DNA from: Macrostomum hystrix
Lineage: Eukaryota > Platyhelminthes > Macrostomidae
DNA length: 64,000 nucleotides
Direction of reading: 5' to 3'
Assembly (NCBI GenBank): GCA_950097015.1
Contig: CATNEN010000031.1
Coordinates: 1,364,001 to 1,428,000, forward strand
The notes under the pieces were generated by a model, which was not told where the DNA came from, searched no databases, and was given only the letters and a program-made list of their open reading frames with translations. A program made the translations under genes and the position numbers. Position 1 is the first letter of the stretch. Each line of letters starts with the position of its first letter. This document shows, one piece after another, positions 22,901-33,900 of this stretch.

Positions 22901-25900
22901 GGCGAGATCTGGCGCGAGTCGCCAGTGAAACAAATCAGGCGCCACATGCTTGAAGAGAGTTTAACGAAGCTAAGAAAGCGTCATCCAGGTGTCTTTGCAC
23001 ATTCGAGTCAATTGGCTGAGACATTTTCGGATAATCCGCATCTTTGGGAAGCTGCCGAGAAGTCTTTGATAACACTTTATCAGCGCAATGCCTTGCTACC
23101 TGTACGGGAATTGTTGTCTAAAGTCGGCGAATATCACGTAGCATTGAAGCGATACAAGGATCATGGTGGTAAGGGTACAATAGAAGCTTAATCCACATTC
23201 GTTTTTTAACTGGCTTTTATGAGAATCTCTAGCAATACAGACGACTCGCTGAATACTTAACTGTGCTTCATGCTAGAAGACTGCTTAGTGACTGCAGTAA
23301 TTAGAGCTTTGTACTTAAACAAGACGTCAGGAGTTCAAGTCTCAACCCAGGGGAAGCTATATGTGTCCTTGAGCAAGATACCCGACCTCCCCAGTCCATG
23401 GACAGTGCAGCTGTACACAGTCTTTGCGAGGGCCACATATTGCTGCTTGTGTGCTAATGACTCTACATCTAACTTAACAGGGCTTGGTATAATTTTTTTC
23501 TATTTTCTATTATCAAATGTGTCTAGATCAGTCTATAGACGGGCTATATGGGGTTTGAATCCCGACTCCACTGGAACAATTAGTGTCCTTTAGCAAGTAA
23601 CTCTGCATTGCTTCAGTTCACCCAGCTGTTAAATGGGTACCAGCATTAGCTGGGGTAATTGAAGGTGGGTGTGGCGTCCCCCCAGTCCATGGACTGAACA
23701 GCCGTACGCAGTCTTCAGATGCGCCGCGCAATAGCTGCGGCTGTGCTGTCGGCTGCACATCTGGCCCAATTGGGACAGGTGTATAGATTAGTGTATATAG
23801 AATATTACAACCCTAATCGCCAATCGTCTTCACATTCGTCAGCATCTAAAGGCCGTCGCTCTGTCGGCGGTCAGCGTCGGCCGCGCCTGGACGCCTTCGT
23901 GTTCACTGGCCAGTGCGAGGTCACCGTCCTACTAGACGTCAGCTATGTGAAAAGCGGCCTTATGCTGCACTATCACCACCGGTGCCTAAGCCATCAGTCT
24001 AATTTCGAAGGCTGGCCTGATTCGCTCATAGCCAACTGTCACGTGTACATCAGATGCGCCAATGAGGATGGCACTGTTAATGAGCCGCGGCTATTTTTAG
24101 TTACCACCCCGGGCAAACACTTGGCAATGCTGACCCCAGCCAATCCGACACTAGCCAGTGCATCTTGGCCCGGCTCGCTTGAAAACTTTTTCGGCGGCAA
24201 TATTCGTCACAGTTCGTCAATAGCATTCCTTCCCAGGGCCGGTAGAAGAACATTCTTGAAAGCAGATTTAGTTCTCAGGCATCACCAGACTGAGCAGTGC
24301 TTTGTAGCCGCCTGCAGTTCAGCTGGCATTCGACTCTTCTGCAGTCCCTACCTGGCCGAGGATGCCCTAATTAAGCGTCACATATTCGATTCGACTAGGC
24401 GAGGCGTGCAAGAGACCTGGGACATTGGCAGCTATGCTTTATTTGGCTACGCCATCATTGGAGACGCGCTATACTCTGTGCAAGGCCAGGATCTGCTGCG
24501 TGCGCCAGACATGACCAGACTAGTGCGATGCACCTGGTCCATGGACAGCTGCGATGCGGAAGACAATGTAGTTGAGACTGAAAATAAATTAAACGATCAA
24601 ACTGAGCTTCCTAGCGATCCAGTCAGCGACAATTTGGCCTACTCGCGTATCATTCTGGGCATCCAATGGCTGACTGACTGCGGCCGCCTGTTGGCCGTGT
24701 TCCTGCCCGACCGTCTGGCACTGCTCAATCCGGACACATTCGAAGCTGTGCCAGTGGCCGAGGAGAGTCGAAAATTTGTTGAACTGTGCGGCTGCAATGC
24801 CGTTGGAGACGACCTCTACGGATTTCAAGTGCCTTCGGTGTGTTAAGCTGTACTTTTTCGTAAATTATTAGCGTGGTATACTAGCTAGCTTAAATCACGA
24901 ACTAAACTACTAAAATCCCTATTCCCTAGTTCCTGTGCACTTACAAATACCTAGTCCCAATAAATGTTTTCTTCAATCTCGATTCTTAACCCATTTCCTA
25001 ATGGGTTAAGAGTCCTAACTTCCAATGTAGGGGGTGGGGGTCGGTGGCAGAGCGGTTGGCGCGTTTGCCTCGTGCGCCAAGGTCCCTAAGTTCGATTCCG
25101 CGGCGAGGCCACATTAATTTGGGGCGCAGCCGAAGAGAGAAGGCTTGGAAGCTTTTCGTGCAATTTATGCCTTAAGGGCCAACCTCCAAGGCACAGGGAA
25201 AGTGTACACTACCTGACGCTGAGAAAGTCAGGGCAGATGTACACACCTGTGTGAGTCAGCGAAGTCAGCACATCATGTGTGCTCAGGAGTCAGCGAAATT
25301 GGCAGAATTGCCTTTTCTCTGGCTGCGGGTTTAGTGCCATTGCCCGCAGCCCTCGTGCAATTATTACTTTTATTATTATTAACTCCCAATGTAGATTCCC
25401 TAAATCCCTATATCCGAAATGTTTTCATAATTCAACTCTAATCCTTACTTTCTCCTACTATTTGCATTCTTGGCTTTCTCATCGTCACGCAGATACTGCT
25501 GAACCAGTACTCATACTCATGACTATTATTGCCTTCTCATTTAGCATCTTTTTTGTACTTCCACATCTTCAAAATCTATAAATCACGCTCCCCTACCCAT
25601 GCCAACTTGCAGGTGCCAAATCTGCACAGTCTGAACTGGGAGGTTGGTCAGACCTTGCTAGCGCAGAGCGAGATTCGTTGCTATCGCACTCTTGATGAGC
25701 AGCCGCTAGCCAATGGCAATGGTTATCGCACAGTTCTATCCGTGCAGGGTAATGTCTACGTGTTGGAGACCTCCGGCACGTTGGCCATAGACGATGGCGC
25801 ACCAGTGCGGGTTGTGTGCGCGGTTGTCGTGCCCGGCATGGCCCGTGAAGCCAGATGCCTGCCTAATATTGGATTGCTAGTCTGTTCGGCGCCGCTAGCC

Positions 25901-26173
25901 CAGGTATTCAGCAATTTAGATGCCGAATCTGACTCATTCAACAATGAGCAGTCTCTAGGCCTGGAGATTTTGCACCTGTTCAACTGGTCCGGCCAACTCA
26001 TTAGCTTCCTGCCTGGCCTAGGCGGCGGGCCGCACAGTTTCTATTGCGAGCCGGACCTGCTGCCAGATCGTATCTACTTCAGGGACGGCTACGGGGCGGT
26101 CTGCTGCGCCCGGATGATGATGACGGAGGCTGGACGGGTGGCCGGTCGGGCCGAAGCCCTTGAACGCAGTTAG
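16903..26173 (+). CDS. Unrecognised protein of about 1488 residues with a BC-box/cullin-box-like motif, helical repeats and a beta-rich C-terminal half
   Basis: The exon model is 16903-18183, 18263-18808, 19125-19700, 22760-23168, 23735-24828 and 25613-26173. Every join keeps frame. The start is ATG 16903 (MSKQPKAATVPEV). The N-terminus is acidic and Ser-rich. SLMDLCLHQL (about residue 179) fits the Elongin BC-box pattern, and LPRPLLRRL about 35 residues later fits a Cul2-box pattern, so a Cullin-RING substrate receptor is a reasonable inference. Exons 1-3 read as TPR-like helices (for example ERRAAIDYARDALATLR), loosely like APPBP2. Exons 5 and 6 look beta-propeller-like (for example YALFGYAIIGDALYSVQGQ). 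I cannot name the family. The end of exon 5 could instead be 24837, and the exon 5 acceptor adjoins a SINE. A poly-A signal AATAAA lies at 26522. The open frame is well supported, but the function is not. Confidence 0.72.
18866..19097. repeat. 32-bp minisatellite, about 7 units
   Basis: Units carry ttcatcagctgactagtag and 'acagttcaaatgg'. It fills intron 2 of the 16903 gene and stops about 27 nt before the acceptor at 19124. Each unit includes 'ctgac' and 'gtagacag', which resemble a branch point and an acceptor. Confidence 0.94.
19886..22728. repeat. 29-bp minisatellite, about 98 units
   Basis: The unit contains cagttattgaatcagaaa followed by 'tctgtccaccc', with common variants 'aactgtccacc' and 'caag' in place of 'ccag'. 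It fills intron 3 of the 16903 gene up to about 30 nt from the acceptor at 22759. Units ending in 'ctgtccacccag' look like 3' splice sites. A few units have one base more or less. Confidence 0.96.
23272..23430 (+). mobile_element. SINE family A, partial copy
   Basis: A B-box-like 'ggagttcaagtctc' is followed by the linker 'tgtccttgagcaaga' and the tail 'ccagtccatggacagtgcag'. The central body is deleted relative to the copy just downstream. Confidence 0.65.
23500..23734 (+). mobile_element. SINE family A copy whose 3' end abuts an exon
   Basis: It contains 'gggtttgaatcccgac' (B-box), 'gtcctttagcaag', 'cacccagctgttaaatgg' and 'ccagtccatggactgaacag'. The tail 'cttcagatgcgccgcgc' (about 23714-23730) is shared with the copy at 26536. 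The phase-compatible acceptor of the next exon lies directly after it, at 23733-23734. Confidence 0.85.
25036..25350 (+). mobile_element. tRNA-derived SINE, family B
   Basis: The head has A-box 'tggcagagcggttgg' and B-box 'agttcgattcc', followed by a non-tRNA body with 'gcagatgtacacacctgtg' and 'gtgtgctcaggag'. The body matches 47830-47985. It lies inside intron 5 of the 16903 gene. The tRNA-like part does not form a complete cloverleaf, so I do not call it a tRNA gene. Confidence 0.8.
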
Positions 26174-26521
26174 CATAATTACTGACACTTGGTTGAGAGC
26201 GAATTTGCGTTTATCATGCTGGGAAATCCGCGGAATTCACGCGGGCAGTCTCGGCATCTGGAGTTCAGAATTCTAGAAACGATGAAAAATAACCCTATTT
26301 GCAATCAAGCAGTGGCCACTGGCACATACACATTCGCCGCGGAATCGAGCTCAGGGACCTTGGCTCGAGAGGCGAACCCCCCAACACTGATAAGAAAGGA
26401 ACGACTGAAAACGACGCCGAATCTATCACAATCCGCAATACAAATTGTTTGAGTCATTTGAGAGTCTCAAGGGCGTAATAGAGTCTCATATGAGATTCAT
26501 TAAAAATATAATCTTTAAGTG

Positions 26522-26527
26522 AATAAA
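26522..26527 (+). terminator. AATAAA poly-A signal
   Basis: Hexamer in 'gtgaataaatagc' about 350 nt after the stop codon at 26173. It is the first such signal seen downstream of that gene. Confidence 0.45.
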
Positions 26528-26535
26528 TAGCTTTC

Positions 26536-26690
26536 GCGCGGCGCATCTGAAGGCTGTGGCTGTCAATGGCTGTTCAGTCCATGGACTGGGGGGACGCCAC
26601 CACACCCACCCTTAATTACCCCAGCTAATGCTGGTACCCATTTAACAGCTGGGTGAACTGGGAATCGAACCCCCAACCTTCAAGTGGTGT
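26536..26690 (-). mobile_element. SINE family A, inverted copy
   Basis: The reverse strand shows 'ggttgggggttcgattccc' (B-box), 'cacccagctgttaaatgg', 'ccagtccatggactgaacag' and the end 'cttcagatgcgccgcgc', which is identical over 17 nt to the end of the 23500 copy. Confidence 0.85.
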
Positions 26691-26699
26691 TTCCGACGC

Positions 26700-27242
26700 T
26701 CTAAAATGAAGCTTTGCTTAATATGAGACTATGAAAGCTTATAGTGCTGCGAAATCCTACATGTAAATACTTTTATCTGCTTCAAAATCTACAAATTTCT
26801 ACAAATGAAATATTTGCTATCTATATAAACCAATTTCTTAACTTTTAGTTGCTGATTACATTTATGATTTTTTACATTCTACACATTGTTTATCCATTTT
26901 CTTTCCTGTATGCAGTCAGCACAACCGTGGCTCCATTTTTGCATAGTAGATTTTGACTCGCTTTAATTGATTTTGCCTAACAAATATTTACTTAACATAT
27001 TTTCTTACTGATTCTCCGTATATATTTCAAAAGATGCTGGTTTTTGTGTGCTCTACAACTGCGGTTTTCGAAAACCTACTTTACAAAATCATGTTAGATG
27101 GCTGTAATTTCATTTTAATTATCACAATATATTGTTTGCCATCTTCAAATGGCTTTTATGCACAAATTGTGAACTTCGCCTTGATTATTTGAATGTTATA
27201 AACAATTTTATGCTATTTAAGCTAGTGCAAAGGTAAAATCTG
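26700..27242. other. AT-rich intergenic sequence
   Basis: No gene, repeat or RNA recognised. Confidence 0.5.
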
Positions 27243-28085
27243 GTATCACTCCATTATCCGCACATCGCTCCATCATCTGCCATCACTCCATCATCTGCTA
27301 TCATTCCATCATCTGCTATCACTCCATCATCTGCTATCACTCCATCATCTGCTATCATTCCATCATCTGCTATCATTCCATCATCTGCCATCACTCCATC
27401 ATCTGCCATCACTCCATCATCTGCCATCACTCCATCATCTGCCATCACTCCATCATCTGCTATCATTCCATCATCTGCTATCACTCCATCACCTGCTATC
27501 ACTCCATCATCTGCTATCACTCCATTATCTGCTATCATTCCATCATCTGCTATCACTCCATCATCTGCCATCACTCCATCATCTGCCATCACTCCATCAT
27601 CTGCCATCACTCCATCATCTGCACATCGCTCCATCATCTGCACATCGCTCCATCATCTGCACATCACTCCATCATCTGCCATCACTCCATCATCTGCCAT
27701 CACTCCATCATCTGCCATCACTCCATCATCTGCACATCGCTCCATCATCCGCACATCGCTCCATCATCTGCACATCACTCTATTATCTGCCATCACTCCA
27801 TCATCTGCACATCGCTCCATCATCTGCACATCGCTCCATCATCTGCACATCGCTCTATCATCTGCCATCATTCCATCATCTGCACATCGCTCCATCATCT
27901 GCACATCGCTCCACCATCTGCATATCGCTCCACCATCTGCATATCGCTACATCATCTGCACATCGCTCCATCATCTGCACATCGCTACATCATCTGCACA
28001 TCGCTACATCATCTGCACATCGCTCCATCATCTGCATATCGCTCCATCATCTGCACATCGCTCCATCATCTGCACATCACACCAT
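27243..28085. repeat. 18/19-bp minisatellite, about 45 units
   Basis: Two unit lengths are interleaved: tcatctgccatcactcca (18) and tcatctgcacatcgctcca (19). The 18-mer dominates the left half and the 19-mer the right half. The array lies upstream of the PH-domain gene. Confidence 0.95.
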
Positions 28086-28275
28086 TCAATCGTCTGCCAT
28101 TATTGATAAGCATAATCTCTTATTATTTTTCTTTCACTGTTCTGTCGCTATTTATATATTAGCTAATTCGTGTGTAGGCCAAACGCTAAACCTACTTGAA
28201 CCCACCCGATTTCAGTATAGAGGCACTCCAAGGCCATTGACCAAATTAAGCTAAAACTAAAACAACACTAGCGGC

Positions 28276-28911
28276 ATGCGACTGCTAAATGAGAAAACTT
28301 TGCAGAAGCTTTGCAAAAAGCGTCGCTGCAGTCGCGAAGGCTACCTGCGTATGCGTCGAGTGCCAGCCAATAGTGCGAGCGGGGGCGGTGGCAGCGAGAA
28401 GCGTCACTACTTTCGACTGTGCGGCAATTTTCTCTACTATTTGGATAAGCCGCAGGATGACTCGCCAGTTGGCCTGCTAATCCTGGCCGGCCACATGGTT
28501 GAGCCATCTGATAATCGAGAGCACGCGTCTACATTCTGCCTATCCTATCAGGACTCGGCATTTGTCTATCATTTGACAGCTTCCTCCGCTGAGGAGGCCG
28601 CACTGTGGATGCACGCCATTATTGGCGCTGCTCACGAGTGCGCATTGTCTATGGCCGACACCCTGCGAGAGCAGCTTCGCTCCATCACTCTGGTCGACGA
28701 AGGCTCTACGCGCAATCCAGAAGGTGCCAGCTTAAGCTCATTGTCCAAGGTTCTGTTGGCTAACGGTAATAACCAGGTGCAACAGCTGAGTAGCGACCCT
28801 ATTGGCTGCGGCGGCGAGTCCAGTTTTATTGGTTCGTCTAAGGAATTTTCAGCTTTGTTGGATCAACGCCTGGATGCCGTCTACCAGCTGATGCTGGCGC
28901 ACACTGCCTAG
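28276..28911 (+). CDS. PLEKHJ1: PH-domain protein, PLEKHJ1-like (single exon)
   Basis: A 211-residue ORF opening MRLLNEKTLQKLCKKRR, much like the start of PLEKHJ1. A pleckstrin homology domain follows (about residues 20-120): KRHYFRLCGNFLYYLDKP, then SPVGLLILAGHMVE, FCLSYQDSAFVYHLTASS and a closing helix containing the invariant Trp (EEAALWMHAIIGAAHE). PH domains of this kind bind phosphoinositides or endosomal partners. The tail from about residue 135 is Ser/Gly-rich and makes the protein longer than mammalian PLEKHJ1 (about 149 residues). PHETA/Ses proteins, which begin similarly, are the alternative. Minisatellites flank it on both sides. It is not joined to the RhoGAP gene downstream: it ends in TAG, and no compatible donor was seen. 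Confidence 0.7.
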   Translation: MRLLNEKTLQKLCKKRRCSREGYLRMRRVPANSASGGGGSEKRHYFRLCGNFLYYLDKPQDDSPVGLLILAGHMVEPSDNREHASTFCLSYQDSAFVYHLTASSAEEAALWMHAIIGAAHECALSMADTLREQLRSITLVDEGSTRNPEGASLSSLSKVLLANGNNQVQQLSSDPIGCGGESSFIGSSKEFSALLDQRLDAVYQLMLAHTA

Positions 28912-28974
28912 TGTGGGGGATCCCACTTGTCACTATTCAGGTCGTTTCTTCGTGTCCTACTTGTCTATCCCATT

Positions 28975-29738
28975 GTCTAACATCATTCTATTCCTTTGTC
29001 TAACATCATTCTATTCCTTTGTCTAACATCATTCTATTCCCTTGTCTATCATCATTCTATTCCCTTGTCTATTATCATTCTATTCCCTTGTCTATCTTCA
29101 TTCTATTCCTTTGTCTATCATCATTCTATTGCCTTGTCTATCATCATTCTATCCCTTTGTCTATCATCATTCTATCCCTTTTTCTATCATTATTCTATTC
29201 CATTGTCTATCATCATTCTATTCCTTTATCTATCATCATTCTATTCCTCTGTCTATCATCATTCTATTCCTTTGTCTATCATCATTCTATCCCTTTGTCT
29301 ATCATCATTCTATTCCTTTGTCTATCATCATTCTATTCCTTGTCTATCATCATTATATTTCCTTTTCTATCATCATTCTATTCCTTTGTCTATCATCATT
29401 CTATTCCTTTGTCTATCATCATTCTATTCCTTGTCTATCATCATTATATTTCCTTTTCTATCATCATTCTATTCCTTTGTCTATCATCATTCTATTCCTT
29501 TGTCTATCATCATTCTATCCCCTTGTCTATCATCATTATATTTCCTTTTCTATCATCATTCTATTCCTTTGTCTATCATCATTCTATCCCCTTGTCTATC
29601 ATCATTCTATTCCTTTGTCTATCATCATTCTATTCCTTTGTCTATCATCATTCTATTCCTTGTCTATCATCATTATATTTCCTTTTCTATCATCATTCTA
29701 TCCCCTTGTCTATCATCATTCTATCCCCTTGTCTATTT
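28975..29738. repeat. 23-bp minisatellite, about 33 units
   Basis: The unit is close to ttcctttgtctatcatcat plus 'tcta', with 'ttccttgtct', 'ttccttttct' and 'tccccttgtct' variants. The order of variants is itself repeated ('ccttgtctatcatcattatatttcctttt' recurs about 120-190 nt apart). All three plus frames are open for over 230 codons, which reflects the lack of stops in the unit. Confidence 0.95.
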
Positions 29739-29739
29739 T

Positions 29740-30515
29740 CAATCCGCGATAGATCCCAGATTATCATCCCCTTATCTACCAGCCTTCATCAACTTAACTC
29801 GATAAAAAATGGTTTAGATGCGTCCATGGTGACAATATAAATATCATTGTAAACTGTTTTACCCATTGCTTTTCTGGCCTTTCTATATTCTACATGGATT
29901 CTATATGGATAGGGACAGTAAAGAATAATTTAGTATATCTAGAAACAACTCAAAACTCATATCCATGCAAAAATGCGATTCATTATGTAAGTAATTGGAT
30001 TAAAAATATTATTAAATATTGTCAGGTGTGCCAAAATTGATTAATCTGTGATGTATTAGATATGCATATTGAGTGTTCAGAGTTCAAGAATCACATAGGT
30101 AAACTGTGCCTAATATAATTATTATAGATTATTATCTTACATAAACAGCTGTCTTAGCAACTGTTTAAAAGCGGCTGATCTTAACTGTTCTTGTTAAACT
30201 TAACATACGAGCTTATCATTGCAGCATTACCCTTGTGTTCTTGCGCAGTAATAATGACAGTTTCGTTTTGCTCCTGAAATGTTAAAAGTTGTACATCTTG
30301 CGAGCTGTTATTTTATTTTTTAATTTTAATTAGCTGGAACTTTAGCTGTTTTTTTAATTTGCTGTAAGTAAATTACAATGGACGAATGCCTTCGATGCCT
30401 TCGACAGGACAAAGGCCTTAGATTTTTTATAGATTTTTCCGATCTTTATTTATTTGCAGAGACAATAATTAATCAAATTTTCTAACAAATTTCTCTCCCA
30501 AATATGGGAACTTTT
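29740..30515. other. AT-rich spacer between the PH and RhoGAP genes
   Basis: The promoter and first exon of the RhoGAP gene are expected here. A short ATG-led stretch at 30378 (MDECLRCLRQ) has no donor site that I could connect, so I do not call it an exon. Confidence 0.4.
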
Positions 30516-30517
30516 CT

Positions 30518-30850
30518 CGATCCCAGTTATGAGCACTCTCTGATTCCAGTTATGAGCAATCTGATTCCAGTTATGAGCAATCTGATTCCAGTTTTGAGCA
30601 CTCTTTGTGATCCCAGTTATGAGCACTCTCTGATTCCAGTTATGAGCACTTTGATTCTAGTTTTGAGCACTCTCTATGATCCCAGTTATGAGCACTCTCT
30701 GATTCCACTTATGAGTACTCTGATTCCTGTTTTGAGCACTCTCTGTGATCCCAGTTATGAGCACTCTCTGATTCCAGTTATGAGCACTCTGATTCCAGTT
30801 ATGAGCACTCTCGATCACAATTATGAGCACTCTGTGATCCCAGTTATGAG
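30518..30850. repeat. 21-24-bp minisatellite, about 15 units
   Basis: Units vary around gattccagttatgagcactct, some with extra 'gtgatccc'. It stops about 50 nt before the acceptor of the first recognised RhoGAP exon (30902). Confidence 0.88.
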
Positions 30851-30902
30851 TTGTGCCTGCTATATTCAAGCATGCAAATCGATTCGGTAATTTTTTTTCT
30901 AG

Positions 30903-33900
30903 GCTGCCCAGGCGCAACAACCAAATAAAGATGGCAGCAGTATTGCCAGCGACGCCAACTGCGGCGGTAACGGCAGCGGCGTCGGCGGAGGAGGCTGCGG
31001 AGAATTCGCCGCTGAGTTGGCCGCCGTTCGAAGCTGGCGCTCCGGCGCCGGCTACCAATCCGACGATGACGAATTGGAGTCGCGCACGCCGGACGAAGCC
31101 GAGAGCGCCGCCGATTGGCTGGAGCAGACAGGCTCGCCTCTCCTAGCCGATATTGCGCGCCGATTGCTTCAGCAACAGTCGTCATCTTCGTCGTCGCCAG
31201 TTTCAATTGGCTCATCAGCGTCGACGATCGGCGAGGGCGACAGCGCCGGCGCCGCAGTCTCGGATTCAACGCTGGACGCACAGTATCAGCGAATGAGCAG
31301 GAAGCAGCTGAATGCCGTTATGAAGCGTATCGCCACTTTGAAGGCAAAACGCGGCCTGACATCTCGGCAGGATGTTCGACAGTTGTTCAGCGACGCTGGC
31401 ATTGTCGGCGGCGGAGCTGGAGCCGGTGGAGGAGGCGGCGGCGAAGCGGACACAGGCTCCGAGGATACGGGTGACTCTGAAGACGACCTGCTGCAGATGA
31501 CGGGCGGGCGAACGAATGCTGCTTCAGGGCAGTCTCAGGCGGAGGTACCAACTGGCACTGTCCTTCAAGATTCTCTGTTTGTCATACTCTGAAATAATCC
31601 GTTTTTTACCCCTCCGAACTTAAGTCCCGTCATTCCAAAGTCCTCAGATTCTCGTACCAAAGTCCCAAGTATCCCCAATACTCCGATTCTAGTCCTCTAC
31701 CGTCCAAAATCCCTTTTCCTTATTATTGTACATTATCCCAAATCCCCAGATAGTTGTGCCATTATCGTAAATCCTCAGATAGTTGTACTATTATCCCTAA
31801 TCCCCCGATAGTTATGCCATTATCCCAAATCCCCAGATAGTTATGCCATCATACCGAATCCTCAGATAGTTGTACCATTATCCCAAATTCTCAGCTTCCA
31901 TTTCCCATCATTCCAACAACTACTAGATTTAAACTCCCGTCATACTCCAGTTTCATTTGGCTCTGATCCTAAATATTTTGCCTCTAAACGGCTACCCATT
32001 TTCGAAGAATCATATTTAGAACATTCGCGACCGTTTGAATTTCTCAGACCCCAGCGGCTATCAGCAGCGGTGTTGGCGGCTCCACTCCGGTGTCCACCTC
32101 GGGCCTGGAGCACTACCCCACATTCGTCCTGCCCAACAATCGCCTTGGCAACGCCAGCATTTTCGATTTCAGCGAGCCAGATCGGCAACAGATTCGGTCG
32201 CTGGCCCACCTGGAACTCGCAGCCCTGTTCGACAAGTACGAATGCGATCCGGCATTCAGGAAGCCGCCATCGTCTCGCAGCGGCGCCCGCCAGGCGTCCT
32301 CGTCTAGACGCTCCGCCACCGGCTGCTTCGGCGTGCCCCTGGACCAGCTGGTAGCCAAGGAGGCCGGCGGAGGCAGCGGTGGCGATGGAGTTCCGCAGCT
32401 GGTCCGCTGGCTGGTCAGCCAGCTGGAGCTCCCCGAAGCCCTGCGCACCGAGGGCCTGTTCCGCGTGCCCGGCTCTCTGCAGCGCATCCGGCAGGCCAGG
32501 GAGCGCGCCGAAACCGGCGGAGTCAAGGCTCTGGCCGCCGCGGCGTCGGCGACGTCGGCTGCGCCTGCCGACTGGCACGATCTGGCCGGATTGTTAAAGG
32601 CCTTCCTGCGCGAACTTCCAGAGCCGTTGACTTCCACAGCTTATGCTGATTTCTATTTGAAACTGCGCTGCATTGAACACGACATGGATCGGCTGTTGGG
32701 ATTAAACCTGTTGGTTCTACTGCTGCCTACCTGCAACTGCAGCACCCTGCGCGTGCTTGTGGATCTGTTTGCTAGGGTGCGGCCCTTGTTACGAGTATAT
32801 ATCAAATCCCATTATGATGAGTTTTATTCTCAGAATCCCATTATGATGAGTTTTATTCTCAGAATCCCATTATGGTCTATTTGATTCTCAGAATCTCATT
32901 ATGATGAGTTTGATTCTCAGAATCCCATTATGATGAGTTTGATTCTCAGAATCCAATTATGATGAGTTTGATTCTCAGAATCCCATTATGATGAGTTTGA
33001 TTCTCAGAATCCCATTATGATGAGTTTGATTCTCAGAATCCAATTATGATGAGTTTGATTCTCAGAATCCCATTATGATGAGTTTGATTCTCAGAATCCC
33101 ATTATGATAAGTTTGATTCTCAGAATCTCATTTGATCAATTTCATTCTCAGAATTGCATTGATCCCATTGTTACTTTTTGTTTAGTTCGATTCTCAAAAT
33201 CCCTTTCCATGACCTCAAAGGTGGTGGAGCAGCACAAGCACAATCGCATGAACCTGAAGGCCGTGGCCACAGTGATGGCGCCGAATCTTTTCGCCGTGCA
33301 ATCGTCCAAGAAGGCGCAACGCGAGGGCGCCAACCTGCTGGCGGAGACTGGAAATCTCATTGGCCTAGTTGAGATGCTAATCAAATATCGCACCATTGTG
33401 TGGAGTGTGCCAGAGTTTCTTATTAACCAGCTAAGAAAGCCGCCGCTGCAGTCGCGCGGCAATCACCTGCTGGGCATTCAACTGGGCGGCATCGGTGGAG
33501 GCGGACTCGGCGGCGGTGGCAGCGGGGCCAGCAGCGCGAAGAAAGCGGCTAAACTGTTGCGCAAGCAGGCTGCTGCTGCGGCAGCCAAAACTCCGGGGCC
33601 AATGGCTGGCATTGTTGATAGTCCGGTGTTTAATAGCTCGTCTGCTTTGTCCTCCTCAGCCTTGCAAAGTCAACAACAGGTAAAAATTTACATGTCCATA
33701 GTGAGCAGTTAAAAATCGCTGGTCATAAAACCCCGGATTGGTTAGTTTAAAATAACCCATCGGCTTAGAATATAAAACGAATCCCCAGACTTGAAAAAAT
33801 TAACGGAATCCATTAGCTTAGGGAAGTTCAGGGAATCCATTGGCTTGGGAAAGTTCAGGGAATCCCCAGGCTTGTTGGGTGTTCGCAGAATGCCATGCTT

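Noticed and set aside
25036-25110. Functional tRNA gene
   Set aside because: A and B boxes are present, but acceptor and anticodon stems do not pair fully, and a SINE body follows without a terminator.
27254-27643. Asp/Ala-rich 129-codon minus-strand ORF
   Set aside because: Generated by the 18-bp half of the minisatellite.
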